A program made the translations under genes and the position numbers. The notes under the pieces are model-generated. The model was given only the letters and a program-made list of their open reading frames with translations, did no database searches and was not told the DNA's origin. Positions 6,764 through 13,784 of a stretch of 14,229 nucleotides of DNA are shown here, in pieces; positions within the stretch are counted from its first letter, which is position 1; every line of letters begins with the position of its first letter. Origin of the DNA: Dehalococcoidia bacterium (GTDB lineage: Bacteria > Chloroflexota > Dehalococcoidia > Dehalococcoidales > JAUWYK01); NCBI GenBank assembly GCA_030615865.1, contig JAUWYK010000053.1, positions 1 through 14,229 of the forward strand. The letters are read 5' to 3'.

Positions 6764-7747
6764 TTAATCACCAACGTCAGCACCAGCGCCTTGTTGAGGC
6801 TCACTGTTCAATGCCATAATCAGAAGCCGAGCGACAAAACTTTCCATGACATTGGCAAGTTGCAACATATTAACTGATTCTTCTGCTATCTTACCATCGT
6901 GAAGTATCTGGCTCCGCCAGTTGTAGCAGCGAGCGAAGAAATCAGCCGATGACTGTCCGTTAAAAAGATCATTGGGGATTAGGCGATCAGCCAAGGAACG
7001 GCCAGCCTGCCTCTTCGATTGAAACTTTAATTTGTCGAGACCACTTATCATTGAATCTCTTGTCTGTTGATCTGACCTTGGAAGCCGTGTTTTAGTTGTA
7101 TCTTTAAACTCTTCCACTAATTTTTCTACCTCATCAGAGCGCTTTGCCTCATCTAAGAGTGCTTCAACTGCTGTAACAAGCGTAATGAAGCGACTGCGTG
7201 GGGACACATCAAAGAAGGAGCTTGCGTAAATTTCGCTTGCAAGCACCTGCTTTTCTGTAAACCGCCGACTGGTTAGGTATTCACGTTGGAAGGTAGCTAT
7301 TAAATTAGACGGATCTTTGTCTACCTTTGCCTTCGCATTGAAGCTAACGAACATCAGATTTTCGACATGTTCATAGACATCAATGCCATGTATATCCTGC
7401 CTGACAGGGCGTCCACGTTGTTTTTCTAGCATCGCCAAGTATTCTTTCGAGACATAACTTCGTTGTTTGCCGTCACCAAAATCTATACCCAAGCGTTGCT
7501 CAATAGCCCAGTAAAGAAGTGCTCGTTTAGATTTTTCAGCAGCGGCTCTGGCTTGATCTTCAGAGGCAAATGGCCCTCCTATGATGGCAGCGCGATCATG
7601 ATTTTTTATTGGCGTTCCGATGACATCACTGCATAACCTGAAGCACTCTCCAGGCGGCAAGACTAGGAGTTCGATTTTCTCTACATCGGAACCGATTCGA
7701 TACGCCTCGGGAAAATTGAATCGGAGTCTGAAGTCATATAAGGGCAT
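6764..7747 (-). CDS. HEPN-domain protein (ApeA-like), possible RNase or defence factor
   Basis: 327 aa. The C-terminal half looks like an ApeA-like HEPN domain: SRFITLVTAVEALLD (185-199) matches the first helix pattern of these domains, and CYNWRSQILHDGK holds R278 and H283, the RxxxxH motif that forms the RNase active site in HEPN proteins. The N-terminal ~170 residues are a separate mixed alpha/beta region I cannot name. No signal peptide or membrane span. HEPN proteins act as toxins, anti-phage effectors or RNA-processing enzymes, so an RNA-cleaving role is plausible but inferred. No partner antitoxin (for example an MNT nucleotidyltransferase) lies beside it. ATG 7747 has no Shine-Dalgarno; the promoter at 7759-7787 predicts a very short leader. 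The alternative is a non-catalytic HEPN relative. Confidence 0.75.
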   Translation of the reverse strand: MPLYDFRLRFNFPEAYRIGSDVEKIELLVLPPGECFRLCSDVIGTPIKNHDRAAIIGGPFASEDQARAAAEKSKRALLYWAIEQRLGIDFGDGKQRSYVSKEYLAMLEKQRGRPVRQDIHGIDVYEHVENLMFVSFNAKAKVDKDPSNLIATFQREYLTSRRFTEKQVLASEIYASSFFDVSPRSRFITLVTAVEALLDEAKRSDEVEKLVEEFKDTTKTRLPRSDQQTRDSMISGLDKLKFQSKRQAGRSLADRLIPNDLFNGQSSADFFARCYNWRSQILHDGKIAEESVNMLQLANVMESFVARLLIMALNSEPQQGAGADVGD

Positions 7748-7758
7748 GGTTAATGCTA

Positions 7759-7787
7759 ATTATAGCACCACTTTAGCTTTGGGACAA
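7759..7787 (-). promoter_or_regulatory. Promoter of the HEPN gene, near-leaderless mRNA
   Basis: On the minus strand TTGTCC (7787-7782), 17 bases, then TATAAT (7764-7759). The start site should fall about 7752, only some five bases before the ATG at 7747, which agrees with the lack of a Shine-Dalgarno. Confidence 0.6.
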
Positions 7788-7966
7788 AAGACCGCTCAAT
7801 TCAAGTGACCCCCTTTCAAAGTAGTAAGTAACAAAATGACGGACTGTTCGATGACACAAAACGCTAGAAAGTGCAGTGGAGATTATAAAAAGAATAGCTA
7901 AGCTTAGGATTCTTAGAAACCGTAGAAGGGAAAGCGAAGTCTAAGCAATAACAGGAAGGAATGGGC

Positions 7967-7972
7967 TATAAT
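7967..7972 (+). promoter_or_regulatory. Possible -10 element for phosphofructokinase
   Basis: An exact TATAAT about 100 bases before the ATG, in the correct direction. The upstream hexamer at 17-base spacing (AGCAAT) is a weak match to TTGACA, so this is only a candidate. Confidence 0.35.
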
Positions 7973-8073
7973 AGTATCTTGTCAGAATAGATTTTGCTGT
8001 CGTAATGGATCCTATTGCGGCACACAGAAGTCTCTTAGAATGAGGCTCGATATGCCATGAAAGGTGGTGAAGG

Positions 8074-9123
8074 ATGGAAGCAAAGAAGAGAATTGGAATT
8101 TTGACAGGGGGTGGGGATTGCCCTGGGCTTAATGCGGCAATCCGAGCAACTACAAAAGCTGCACTCAAGATGGACTATGAGGTTATGGGCTTTCATGATG
8201 GTTGGGAGGGTCTGCTTTTCAATAGAAGCGAGGCATTGGATAGGATTAAAACCTCAGGCATCATTGATAGAGGGGGTACAATTCTCGGGGCTTCAAGAAC
8301 AAGCCCGCTCAGAATAAAAGATGGGCCCCAACGAGTACTTGATACATTTAACGAATTCGGATTGCGGGCACTTGTGGTTCTGGGGGGTGAAGGTACTCTA
8401 AGCGTAGCTAGCCAATTATATGAAATGGGCCTTCCTCTGGTCGGGATACCGAAGACCATTGACAATGATGTCAAGGAGACAGATTTTACTATCGGCTTTC
8501 AAACGGCTGTTCAAATCGCCACGGATGCTTTAGATAGGCTTCGTTCCACTGCTGCAAGCCATCATCGGGTAATGATCCTTGAAGTGATGGGCCGCCGTAC
8601 AGGCTGGATCGCTACATATGCCGGTATGGCTAACGGAGCGGATGCCATCCTGATACCCGAGATTCCAATGGATGAAAAAAATACGGATGCACTCTGTCAA
8701 ATGCTGAAATCAAGAAATCAAAGAGGAATAAACTTTAGCATTGTAGTCGTGGCGGAGGGAATAGAACTGGCAGGAGAAGTAATATTCAAGCCAAGTCTTC
8801 CAACAGACAAAAATGAAGACCCGGACAGGCTGGGGGGAGTAGGACAAGCCCTGGCTGCACTTATTGAGAGGAAGACAGGGCTGCACGTCAGGGTTTCTTC
8901 ATTGGACTATATCCAAAGAGGTGGCACACCAGTAGCCTATGACCGGAGCTTGGCTACCGCTTTCGGGGTTAAGGCTGTCGAGCTTATCTCAGAGAACAGA
9001 TTTGGAAAGATGACCGCTCTGAGGGGAAACAGAATTACCAGTGTCCCTCTGCAGAAGGTAGCAGATGGAATAAAGACCGTAAACATGAGTGCTTATAAAA
9101 TAGCCAAAATATTCTTTGGGTAG
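8074..9123 (+). CDS. pfkA: 6-phosphofructokinase
   Basis: Phosphorylates fructose 6-phosphate to fructose 1,6-bisphosphate in glycolysis (cytosol). 349 aa, usual for the bacterial PfkA-like family. GGGDCPGLNAAIR (12-24) is the nucleotide-binding loop, GGEGT (104-108) the phosphate-donor site, PKTIDND (126-132) carries the catalytic Asp of TIDND, and MGRRTGW (172-178) binds the sugar phosphate. The donor is not certain: Gly at the position equal to E. coli Gly104 (GGEGT, not GGEDT) favours ATP, whereas Lys in PKTIDND (E. coli Gly124) is the residue seen in PPi-using enzymes. The mixed Gly/Lys pair occurs in the actinobacterial-type clade. ATG 8074 follows AAGGTGGTGAAGG. It stands alone, away from other glycolytic genes. 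If PPi-dependent it would be reversible and also serve gluconeogenesis. Confidence 0.94.
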   Translation: MEAKKRIGILTGGGDCPGLNAAIRATTKAALKMDYEVMGFHDGWEGLLFNRSEALDRIKTSGIIDRGGTILGASRTSPLRIKDGPQRVLDTFNEFGLRALVVLGGEGTLSVASQLYEMGLPLVGIPKTIDNDVKETDFTIGFQTAVQIATDALDRLRSTAASHHRVMILEVMGRRTGWIATYAGMANGADAILIPEIPMDEKNTDALCQMLKSRNQRGINFSIVVVAEGIELAGEVIFKPSLPTDKNEDPDRLGGVGQALAALIERKTGLHVRVSSLDYIQRGGTPVAYDRSLATAFGVKAVELISENRFGKMTALRGNRITSVPLQKVADGIKTVNMSAYKIAKIFFG

Positions 9124-9180
9124 GAGTGTAGATCCAAAAGGCGACGCCTTAACAATAGTCAGTAATGTGCAATGGTAGTC

Positions 9181-9210
9181 CGGCGCATCACGCCGAGCGC
9201 ATAGCTATGC
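9181..9210. repeat. Two adjacent palindromes downstream of phosphofructokinase
   Basis: CGGCG (9181-9185) and CGCCG (9191-9195) form a five-base stem with loop CATCA, and GCATAGCTATGC (9199-9210) is a perfect 12-base palindrome. There is no T-run after either, so they are not a normal intrinsic terminator; a binding site or a decayed repeat is as likely. Confidence 0.35.
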
Positions 9211-9284
9211 CGCAGATTGTATCAGAACTAGAAGAAATTTGGATGCCGGGGGAAGGAATAGCTATTTAAAGAGTTTTCTCTGAG

Positions 9285-9632
9285 CTAATGTAATAAAGTT
9301 AATTGACCAGTATCAGTGAGAGTGCCTTGTGAGCTTTTAACATTGGCGATGGATTCAAAGTCTGAGAGCATAAGGCGTTTTCGCTTGTACTGATCTGAGA
9401 ATTCAGTGAGTTTACCGTAGTAAATGACTTGCCAACCGCTTTCACTAAATTGAGTGGCCAACATGGGCTCCTTCATTCTAGATTGCAGCAGAGTATCCCG
9501 CTCTTCGGGTAGCACTAGATAGCGCTTTACCGGGTAGGGAACATTAGCACCACCCAGCATAGGATGGTACTGCCAGATACAAAATTGGTCTTGACACCAG
9601 ACCAGACAAGACATTATGCTATCTAATGGCAC
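9285..9632 (-). CDS. Doubtful small ORF, 115 aa, unknown
   Basis: Open frame with fairly normal composition (WCQDQFCIWQYHPMLGGANV, VKRYLVLPEERDTLL, SGWQVIYYGKLTEF) and no overlap with another good gene, so it may be real or the remains of a longer gene. Against it: no Shine-Dalgarno at ATG 9632 or at the inner ATG 9614, no promoter seen, and it begins right beside a tRNA-like relic at a probable junction. No family recognised. Confidence 0.35.
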   Translation of the reverse strand: MPLDSIMSCLVWCQDQFCIWQYHPMLGGANVPYPVKRYLVLPEERDTLLQSRMKEPMLATQFSESGWQVIYYGKLTEFSDQYKRKRLMLSDFESIANVKSSQGTLTDTGQLTLLH

Positions 9633-9697
9633 TAGAGGGGAGCAGGGTCGTCGAACTCCAAAACCGCAGGTCGCGGGTTCGAATCTGACCGCTGGCT
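9623..9697 (+). pseudogene. Decayed tRNA-Trp-like sequence
   Basis: CTCCAAAACCGC (9656-9667) is the usual anticodon loop (CCA) plus 3' stem of tRNA-Trp, followed by AGGTCGCG and the T-loop box GGTTCGAATC (9676-9685). Upstream, AATGGCACTAGAGGGGAGCAG resembles a D-arm (AATGGCA-AGA-AGCAG) with small insertions. The anticodon stem cannot form (no GCGGT before CTCCAAA), the T-stem GCGGG/CTGAC is mispaired, and no acceptor 5' strand pairs with CGCTGGC. It is therefore not a working tRNA but probably a relic, perhaps a remnant of an integration site. Confidence 0.42.
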
Positions 9698-9699
9698 GG

Positions 9700-10800
9700 T
9701 CAAAATCCCTCCTGCAATACTTTGGCTAGCTCTTCCTTGCTTAAGGTTGCTATGCCCAGCTCCTCAAGTGACATGCCTTCTTGGTGATAATCGGTCTGGT
9801 TTATCACCGAGGCCAGCTGAATCACGGAATCGATGACAGGGGTGGATACATTGAACTTTCGCGCTAGTTTGGCAATGGGCACTAGCCCGCAAGGAACATC
9901 CTCAGTTATATATCTGCTCTTCACCGATGACGGGCCTGATATCTTAGCTACAGCCCCTTCCTTATCCAAGGAAGCTCTAAAGTAGGTTGACATAATGGTG
10001 CTCTTCTTCCAGAAATCCTCTTCCGGGTATTCAAGCATGGTTACACCAACAGTACCAGCTACTTTGGATACCTCTTCAAAAACCTCTCTAATCCCTCTGG
10101 ATATTGACAGGGTATTCCCATCCCGGTAAAGGTAAAAGTCCTTCCCTGCAGCATCAATCCAACCGGCATTCATAACGCTACCGACAGGGTGAACAACAGG
10201 GTTTAGATTGTTCAGAGAAGTAGCCAGAACATTCTCACCAGCGACTACGGGATACATATGCTTTACATCATTTATTACCCTATCTATGTTCCTTGCCGGT
10301 AAAGTAGCCAACAGGAGCTTAACTCCCCAGACTATTATCTGTACTGTACCCGGCGCCACCAGCCGACAGCCCCAGGGAAGGGTATGTCCCTCAGCGAGGG
10401 TAATGTCTTTCCTTACCCCCCTCTCTTTTAGTATGTTGGCGAATAATAGTGCCGAGAAGTTTCCTGACCATTTAATTATGGTTTGCCCATCCTCCAGGTA
10501 GGGCACTATGGAGTTAAAAAAGCTCTTGGCCCCGATGGCGGGGACAACCAGCATAATGTAGCTAACACCCCCCAGCGCTTCGGGAGGATTTGTTGTCACC
10601 ATGTTGAGCTTAGCCGTGTGTTTTTCTCCCCAAGCATCAATAAGGTCTATTGCTTGCCGCTCAAGCGTTGTGCTGATGCTTTCCTTAAACTCAGGCGCTT
10701 CATACATATTCACCTCATACCCTTTTAGGGCCAGGTCAGCCGCCATAGCATGAGCACCATTACCACCACCTAGTACGGCTATTCTTTTTAGGTCTGTCAT
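9700..10800 (-). CDS. Opine/octopine dehydrogenase-family NAD(P)-dependent oxidoreductase
   Basis: 366 aa, the usual length for the octopine/nopaline dehydrogenase family (PF02317). These enzymes reversibly join a 2-keto acid and the amino group of an amino acid with NAD(P)H, or in the reverse direction oxidise the N-carboxyalkyl amino acid. The Rossmann loop VLGGGNGAHAMA is at 9-20. The C-terminal domain has NNLNPVVH (197-204) with the conserved catalytic-type His204, and RYITEDVPCGLVP (296-308), both family hallmarks. ATG 10800 is preceded by AAGGAAAAGAG. It is the last gene of the leftward transport operon, 43 bases after the ATPase gene, so its substrate is probably what the transporter brings in. 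The direction and the exact substrate cannot be told from sequence. Confidence 0.88.
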   Translation of the reverse strand: MTDLKRIAVLGGGNGAHAMAADLALKGYEVNMYEAPEFKESISTTLERQAIDLIDAWGEKHTAKLNMVTTNPPEALGGVSYIMLVVPAIGAKSFFNSIVPYLEDGQTIIKWSGNFSALLFANILKERGVRKDITLAEGHTLPWGCRLVAPGTVQIIVWGVKLLLATLPARNIDRVINDVKHMYPVVAGENVLATSLNNLNPVVHPVGSVMNAGWIDAAGKDFYLYRDGNTLSISRGIREVFEEVSKVAGTVGVTMLEYPEEDFWKKSTIMSTYFRASLDKEGAVAKISGPSSVKSRYITEDVPCGLVPIAKLARKFNVSTPVIDSVIQLASVINQTDYHQEGMSLEELGIATLSKEELAKVLQEGF

Positions 10801-10843
10801 CTCTTTTCCTTATTGATGGTAAGAGTTTTTCCTAGCTTCCTGC

Positions 10844-11662
10844 TCAACGTCTGAGCAATATTTTATCTTCAATAAACTTTCTACCGCTGGCTTTTTCAAA
10901 AGCAGTTATTAGGTCATTGATGGTGAGCCCAGTCCGCTGCTCCGGATTCAAGTCAACTACAATTCTACCTTCATGCATCATAATCAGCCTATTGCCGTAG
11001 CGCAGAGCAAGCTCCATGTTATGAGTAACCATCATGGTGGTCATCTTTTCCCGCTGCACAATCATCTCAGTTAACTCAAGCACTATCTTAGCTGTCCTAG
11101 GGTCTAAATTAGCGATATGCTCATCAAGCAGTAGTAGCGCCGGCTTACTTATAGTAGCCATGACCAGAGCTACCGCCTGCCTTTGTCCACTTGAAAGCGT
11201 GCCCACGTAAGCATTTAACCTATCTTCTAATCCTAACCCTAGAGGAGCTAAAGTCGAGCGAAAGAGTTCCCTGCGCTGTTTATTACTGGCTGCCCTTAGT
11301 CCCCTTGGTTGCCCACGCAGCACAGCCATAGCTAGGTTCTCCTCTATAGTCATCTTGGCAGCAGTGCCTATATTAGGGTCCTGATATACCCTGCCCACAT
11401 ATGCCGCGTGCTTATATTCACTCAAGCCGGTAATATCATTACCATTAATGATAACCTTGCCACCCCTTTCCGGAGGGAAGACACCGGCAATAACATTAAG
11501 CATTGTAGTTTTTCCAGCGCCATTGCTACCAATAATGGTAATATAGTCCTCAGCATTGACATCTAGCTTGATATTATCTAGCGCTTTGACCTCGTCTACA
11601 GTGCCCTTAGAGAATATCTTGGTTATTCCTTTAAGCTGGAGCAAGCTCTTATCTTCGCCCAT
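10844..11662 (-). CDS. ABC transporter ATP-binding protein (Trp/Tyr-type importer)
   Basis: 272 aa ATPase that powers the importer from the cytoplasmic face. Walker A GSNGAGKTT (45-53), Q-loop Gln94, signature LSSGQ (156-160), Walker B ALLLLDE (175-181) followed by the D-loop ANLD, and H-loop His214 in VTHNMEL: all present, so it should be active. The DEHIANLD version of Walker B is typical of the ATPases paired with PF04392 binding proteins (TrpZ-like). ATG 11662 has GGGGGAT seven bases upstream and starts 12 bases after the permease stop. Confidence 0.93.
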   Translation of the reverse strand: MGEDKSLLQLKGITKIFSKGTVDEVKALDNIKLDVNAEDYITIIGSNGAGKTTMLNVIAGVFPPERGGKVIINGNDITGLSEYKHAAYVGRVYQDPNIGTAAKMTIEENLAMAVLRGQPRGLRAASNKQRRELFRSTLAPLGLGLEDRLNAYVGTLSSGQRQAVALVMATISKPALLLLDEHIANLDPRTAKIVLELTEMIVQREKMTTMMVTHNMELALRYGNRLIMMHEGRIVVDLNPEQRTGLTINDLITAFEKASGRKFIEDKILLRR

Positions 11663-11674
11663 AAAATATCCCCC

Positions 11675-12589
11675 TTACCATCTTACTGCTGGCGGTATCC
11701 ATTCGCGCCGCGCCTTCTTCTGTATGTATGGAATTGCCAGGGCTATAATCACCAGCACTGCCGTGATCAATTTCAAATCACCCGGGGCCATGCCCAACCT
11801 TAGGGCAACGGTTATAAATAATCGGTAGACGAAAGCGCCGCCCACTACCGCCACCAGCAGCCTAGCCACGCCCCGGGGACGAAATAGCGCCTCACCAATT
11901 ATCACCGAGGCCAGCCCCATTACAATCATCCCTATCCCCATCCCCACATCAGCAAACCCCTGACCCTGAGCCACCACGGCACCGGCGAGGGCAACAAGAC
12001 CGTTGGAGATAGAGCAGCCGAGCAATATATTCTTATCGGTATCTACCCCTAGAGCCCGCACCATCTGCTCATTATCACCGGTTGCCCTCAATGACAGACC
12101 AATCTCGGTACGCAGAAACCAGTTTAGAACAAAAAGGACGATAACTGCAAGCACCAAAGCAACAGTGATTGACACTACAATACTGCCGCTCCTAAGTCCC
12201 AGAAGTTCGGCGACTTTATCAAAGGCAGTTACTTCGCGAAGGAGTGAAACATTAGCTCCGCCCATAACCCTCAGATTTACGGAGTACAGCCCCACCATCA
12301 TAAGGATGCCAGCCAGTAAAGCCGGTAGCCTTAGCTTGGTATTGAGTAACCCGGTGGTGAAACCAGCACATAGACCTACACCAATAGCAGCCAGCATTGC
12401 CAGGAAGGGGTGCACCCCGGCTACAATTAACACCGCTGCGGTCCCCCCACCAAGGGTGTAGCTTCCATCCACAGTAAGGTCGGGGAAAGCAAGCACCCGC
12501 AATGTAAGGTATACGCCTATAGCAACTAAGCCAAATACCAACCCTTCATAGAAAGAAAAAGACAATACACCACTAACAACATCCAACAA
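11675..12589 (-). CDS. ABC transporter permease (Trp/Tyr-type importer)
   Basis: 304 aa hydrophobic inner-membrane protein of the BPD_transp_2/branched-chain-like permease family, with about eight membrane helices (for example LVFGLVAIGVYLTLRVLAF near 17 and the run from about 140 to 160). FPDLTVDGSYTLGG near residue 34 and LRVMGGANVSLL near 105 resemble the TrpY-type permeases that go with PF04392 binding proteins. The start is TTG at 12589, six bases after AGGAG; a second TTG follows at 12586. It lies 81 bases after the binding-protein gene; I see no terminator or promoter in that gap. Confidence 0.9.
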   Translation of the reverse strand: MLDVVSGVLSFSFYEGLVFGLVAIGVYLTLRVLAFPDLTVDGSYTLGGGTAAVLIVAGVHPFLAMLAAIGVGLCAGFTTGLLNTKLRLPALLAGILMMVGLYSVNLRVMGGANVSLLREVTAFDKVAELLGLRSGSIVVSITVALVLAVIVLFVLNWFLRTEIGLSLRATGDNEQMVRALGVDTDKNILLGCSISNGLVALAGAVVAQGQGFADVGMGIGMIVMGLASVIIGEALFRPRGVARLLVAVVGGAFVYRLFITVALRLGMAPGDLKLITAVLVIIALAIPYIQKKARREWIPPAVRW

Positions 12590-12670
12590 CGCTTTCTCCT
12601 ATTTGAGACTTGGACGAACATCTTTTTAGCTATTCAATTGCTGACGGTTACCGTTCCGCTGGTGCTTATT

Positions 12671-13669
12671 CTATTCTTCTATTACTATGTCGGCTTCATC
12701 TATCACTGCTTGAGGGATGGTTATCCCCATTCTCTCCGCCGCCGCTGGGAATACTACGGTTGACACTGCGCTCTTCATCGGGGGGATATTGGCTATGCTT
12801 TCACCCTTCAATATCCTGGCTGCCATGTATCCCGCCTGCTGGCCTATCCAGTAGTAATCGCAGCTACAACCACCAACCAGACCCTTGCCAACCATGCCCA
12901 CTGCCGAACCAAAGATTGGTAGCTGGTGCTCCTCGCCAACCTTAATTATGGATTCAATTCCCACGCCGCCTACCGTATTGCAGGTAGGAATCCATACCGC
13001 ATCACACCTGCCAACCAGTGACATCCCGGCAGCATAAACATCGGCAGTTGTGGCTGCTGTAGCCTCAACAATGGTAAGCCCATAGTCTGGAGCAATCTCG
13101 TTAAGTATCTCTGCCTGCACCGAGGCGTTCACCTCGCCGGCGTTATAAGCGATGCCCAGTAGCTTGACGTCAGGGAGAACTGACAGAAGAAATTCCACCT
13201 GAGGCGGCATCTCAAACCAGTCGGCGACCCCGGTTACATTGGGTGCTGCCTCTGTCCAGCTAGGCACTAGTCCTGCCGACACCGGGTCAGTAACTGAGCT
13301 GAAGATTATCGGTATATCCGTGCCCTCGGCAGCAGCCACTGTCGTTTGCGCCGATGGAGTAGTTATGGCGTGGATTAGGTCTGGCTCCAGGGAGACAAAG
13401 TAGTCGGCGATTGAAGCTGCCACCGTCATATCACCTTCAGCATTTCTTACGATAAATTCAACATTTTCCCCCTCAATAAAGCCCTCCTCAGCCATAGCAT
13501 CAATGATGCCCTGGCGGTTGCTATCTAGGTCAGGGTGAGTAGCTATCTGGGTTATGCAGACCGTGTACACCTTCTCCTCGGAAACACAAGAGCTCAGCGG
13601 CAATGCTAAGGCTAGCACCAACACCAGAGAGATACCAATAATTGCGGTTAGTAAGCCTCTCTTTTTCAC
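12671..13669 (-). CDS. ABC transporter substrate-binding lipoprotein (PF04392, TrpX-like)
   Basis: 332 aa binding protein of the ABC_sub_bind family, outside the cytoplasmic membrane, anchored by lipid. It has a basic N-terminus (MKKRG), a hydrophobic helix, and lipobox LSSC with Cys28. Family features include YTVCITQIATHPDLDSNRQG at the start of the mature part, NVEFIVRNAEGD, PIIFSSVTDPVSAGLV and GMSLVGRCDAVWIPT. Members are annotated as tryptophan/tyrosine importers, but few have a proven ligand. The start is GTG at 13669, seven bases after AGGAGG. The first gene of the operon, with its own extended -10 promoter and a possible leader peptide just upstream, discussed separately. Confidence 0.92.
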   Translation of the reverse strand: MKKRGLLTAIIGISLVLVLALALPLSSCVSEEKVYTVCITQIATHPDLDSNRQGIIDAMAEEGFIEGENVEFIVRNAEGDMTVAASIADYFVSLEPDLIHAITTPSAQTTVAAAEGTDIPIIFSSVTDPVSAGLVPSWTEAAPNVTGVADWFEMPPQVEFLLSVLPDVKLLGIAYNAGEVNASVQAEILNEIAPDYGLTIVEATAATTADVYAAGMSLVGRCDAVWIPTCNTVGGVGIESIIKVGEEHQLPIFGSAVGMVGKGLVGGCSCDYYWIGQQAGYMAARILKGESIANIPPMKSAVSTVVFPAAAERMGITIPQAVIDEADIVIEE

Positions 13670-13695
13670 TTAAAAACCTCCTCTGAAATCACATT

Positions 13696-13722
13696 CTACC
13701 AAGGTTTCATAATACCTACCAT
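13696..13722 (-). promoter_or_regulatory. Possible 8-residue leader peptide ending Pro-Trp-stop
   Basis: ATG 13722 opens a frame MVGIMKPW followed by TAG (13698-13696). A Shine-Dalgarno of the form AAGG..GGGGTGAT (13740-13724) is at the right distance. The codons for Lys-Pro and the first base of Trp (AAACCTT, 13707-13701) can pair with GAGGTTT (13680-13674), seven pairs with one G-U, plus an outer G-U; this would cover most of the AGGAGG that serves the binding-protein gene. A ribosome waiting at the Trp codon would open the pairing. Confidence 0.42.
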
Positions 13723-13750
13723 CTATCACCCCCCTTCCTTATGGTTTTTT

Positions 13751-13759
13751 ATTATACCA
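13751..13759 (-). promoter_or_regulatory. Extended -10 promoter of the transport operon
   Basis: TGGTATAAT on the minus strand (13759-13751): a perfect TATAAT with the upstream TGn of extended -10 promoters. No good -35 at 17 bases. The start site should fall near 13744, just before the leader-peptide ribosome site. Confidence 0.55.
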
Positions 13760-13784
13760 AATAATACATCCAATTGCTTCACCA

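Larger units (their letters stand above)
7748..8073. other. 326-bp intergenic region between HEPN and phosphofructokinase genes
   Basis: It contains the leftward HEPN promoter at one end and a possible rightward -10 (TATAAT, 7967-7972) for the phosphofructokinase, whose -35 is poor (AGCAAT at 7944). Several stops in all frames and no protein-like reading frame. No RNA gene or riboswitch recognised. Confidence 0.6.

Noticed and set aside
6764..7747. Classic HEPN-MNT toxin-antitoxin pair
   Set aside because: No nucleotidyltransferase gene lies on either side; the neighbours are repeats and phosphofructokinase.
9134..9152. Intrinsic terminator after phosphofructokinase (AAGGCGACGCCTT)
   Set aside because: Stem of five with a three-base loop but no following T-run.
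9623..9697. Functional tRNA-Trp
   Set aside because: Anticodon stem, T-stem and acceptor stem do not pair, so only a relic is claimed.
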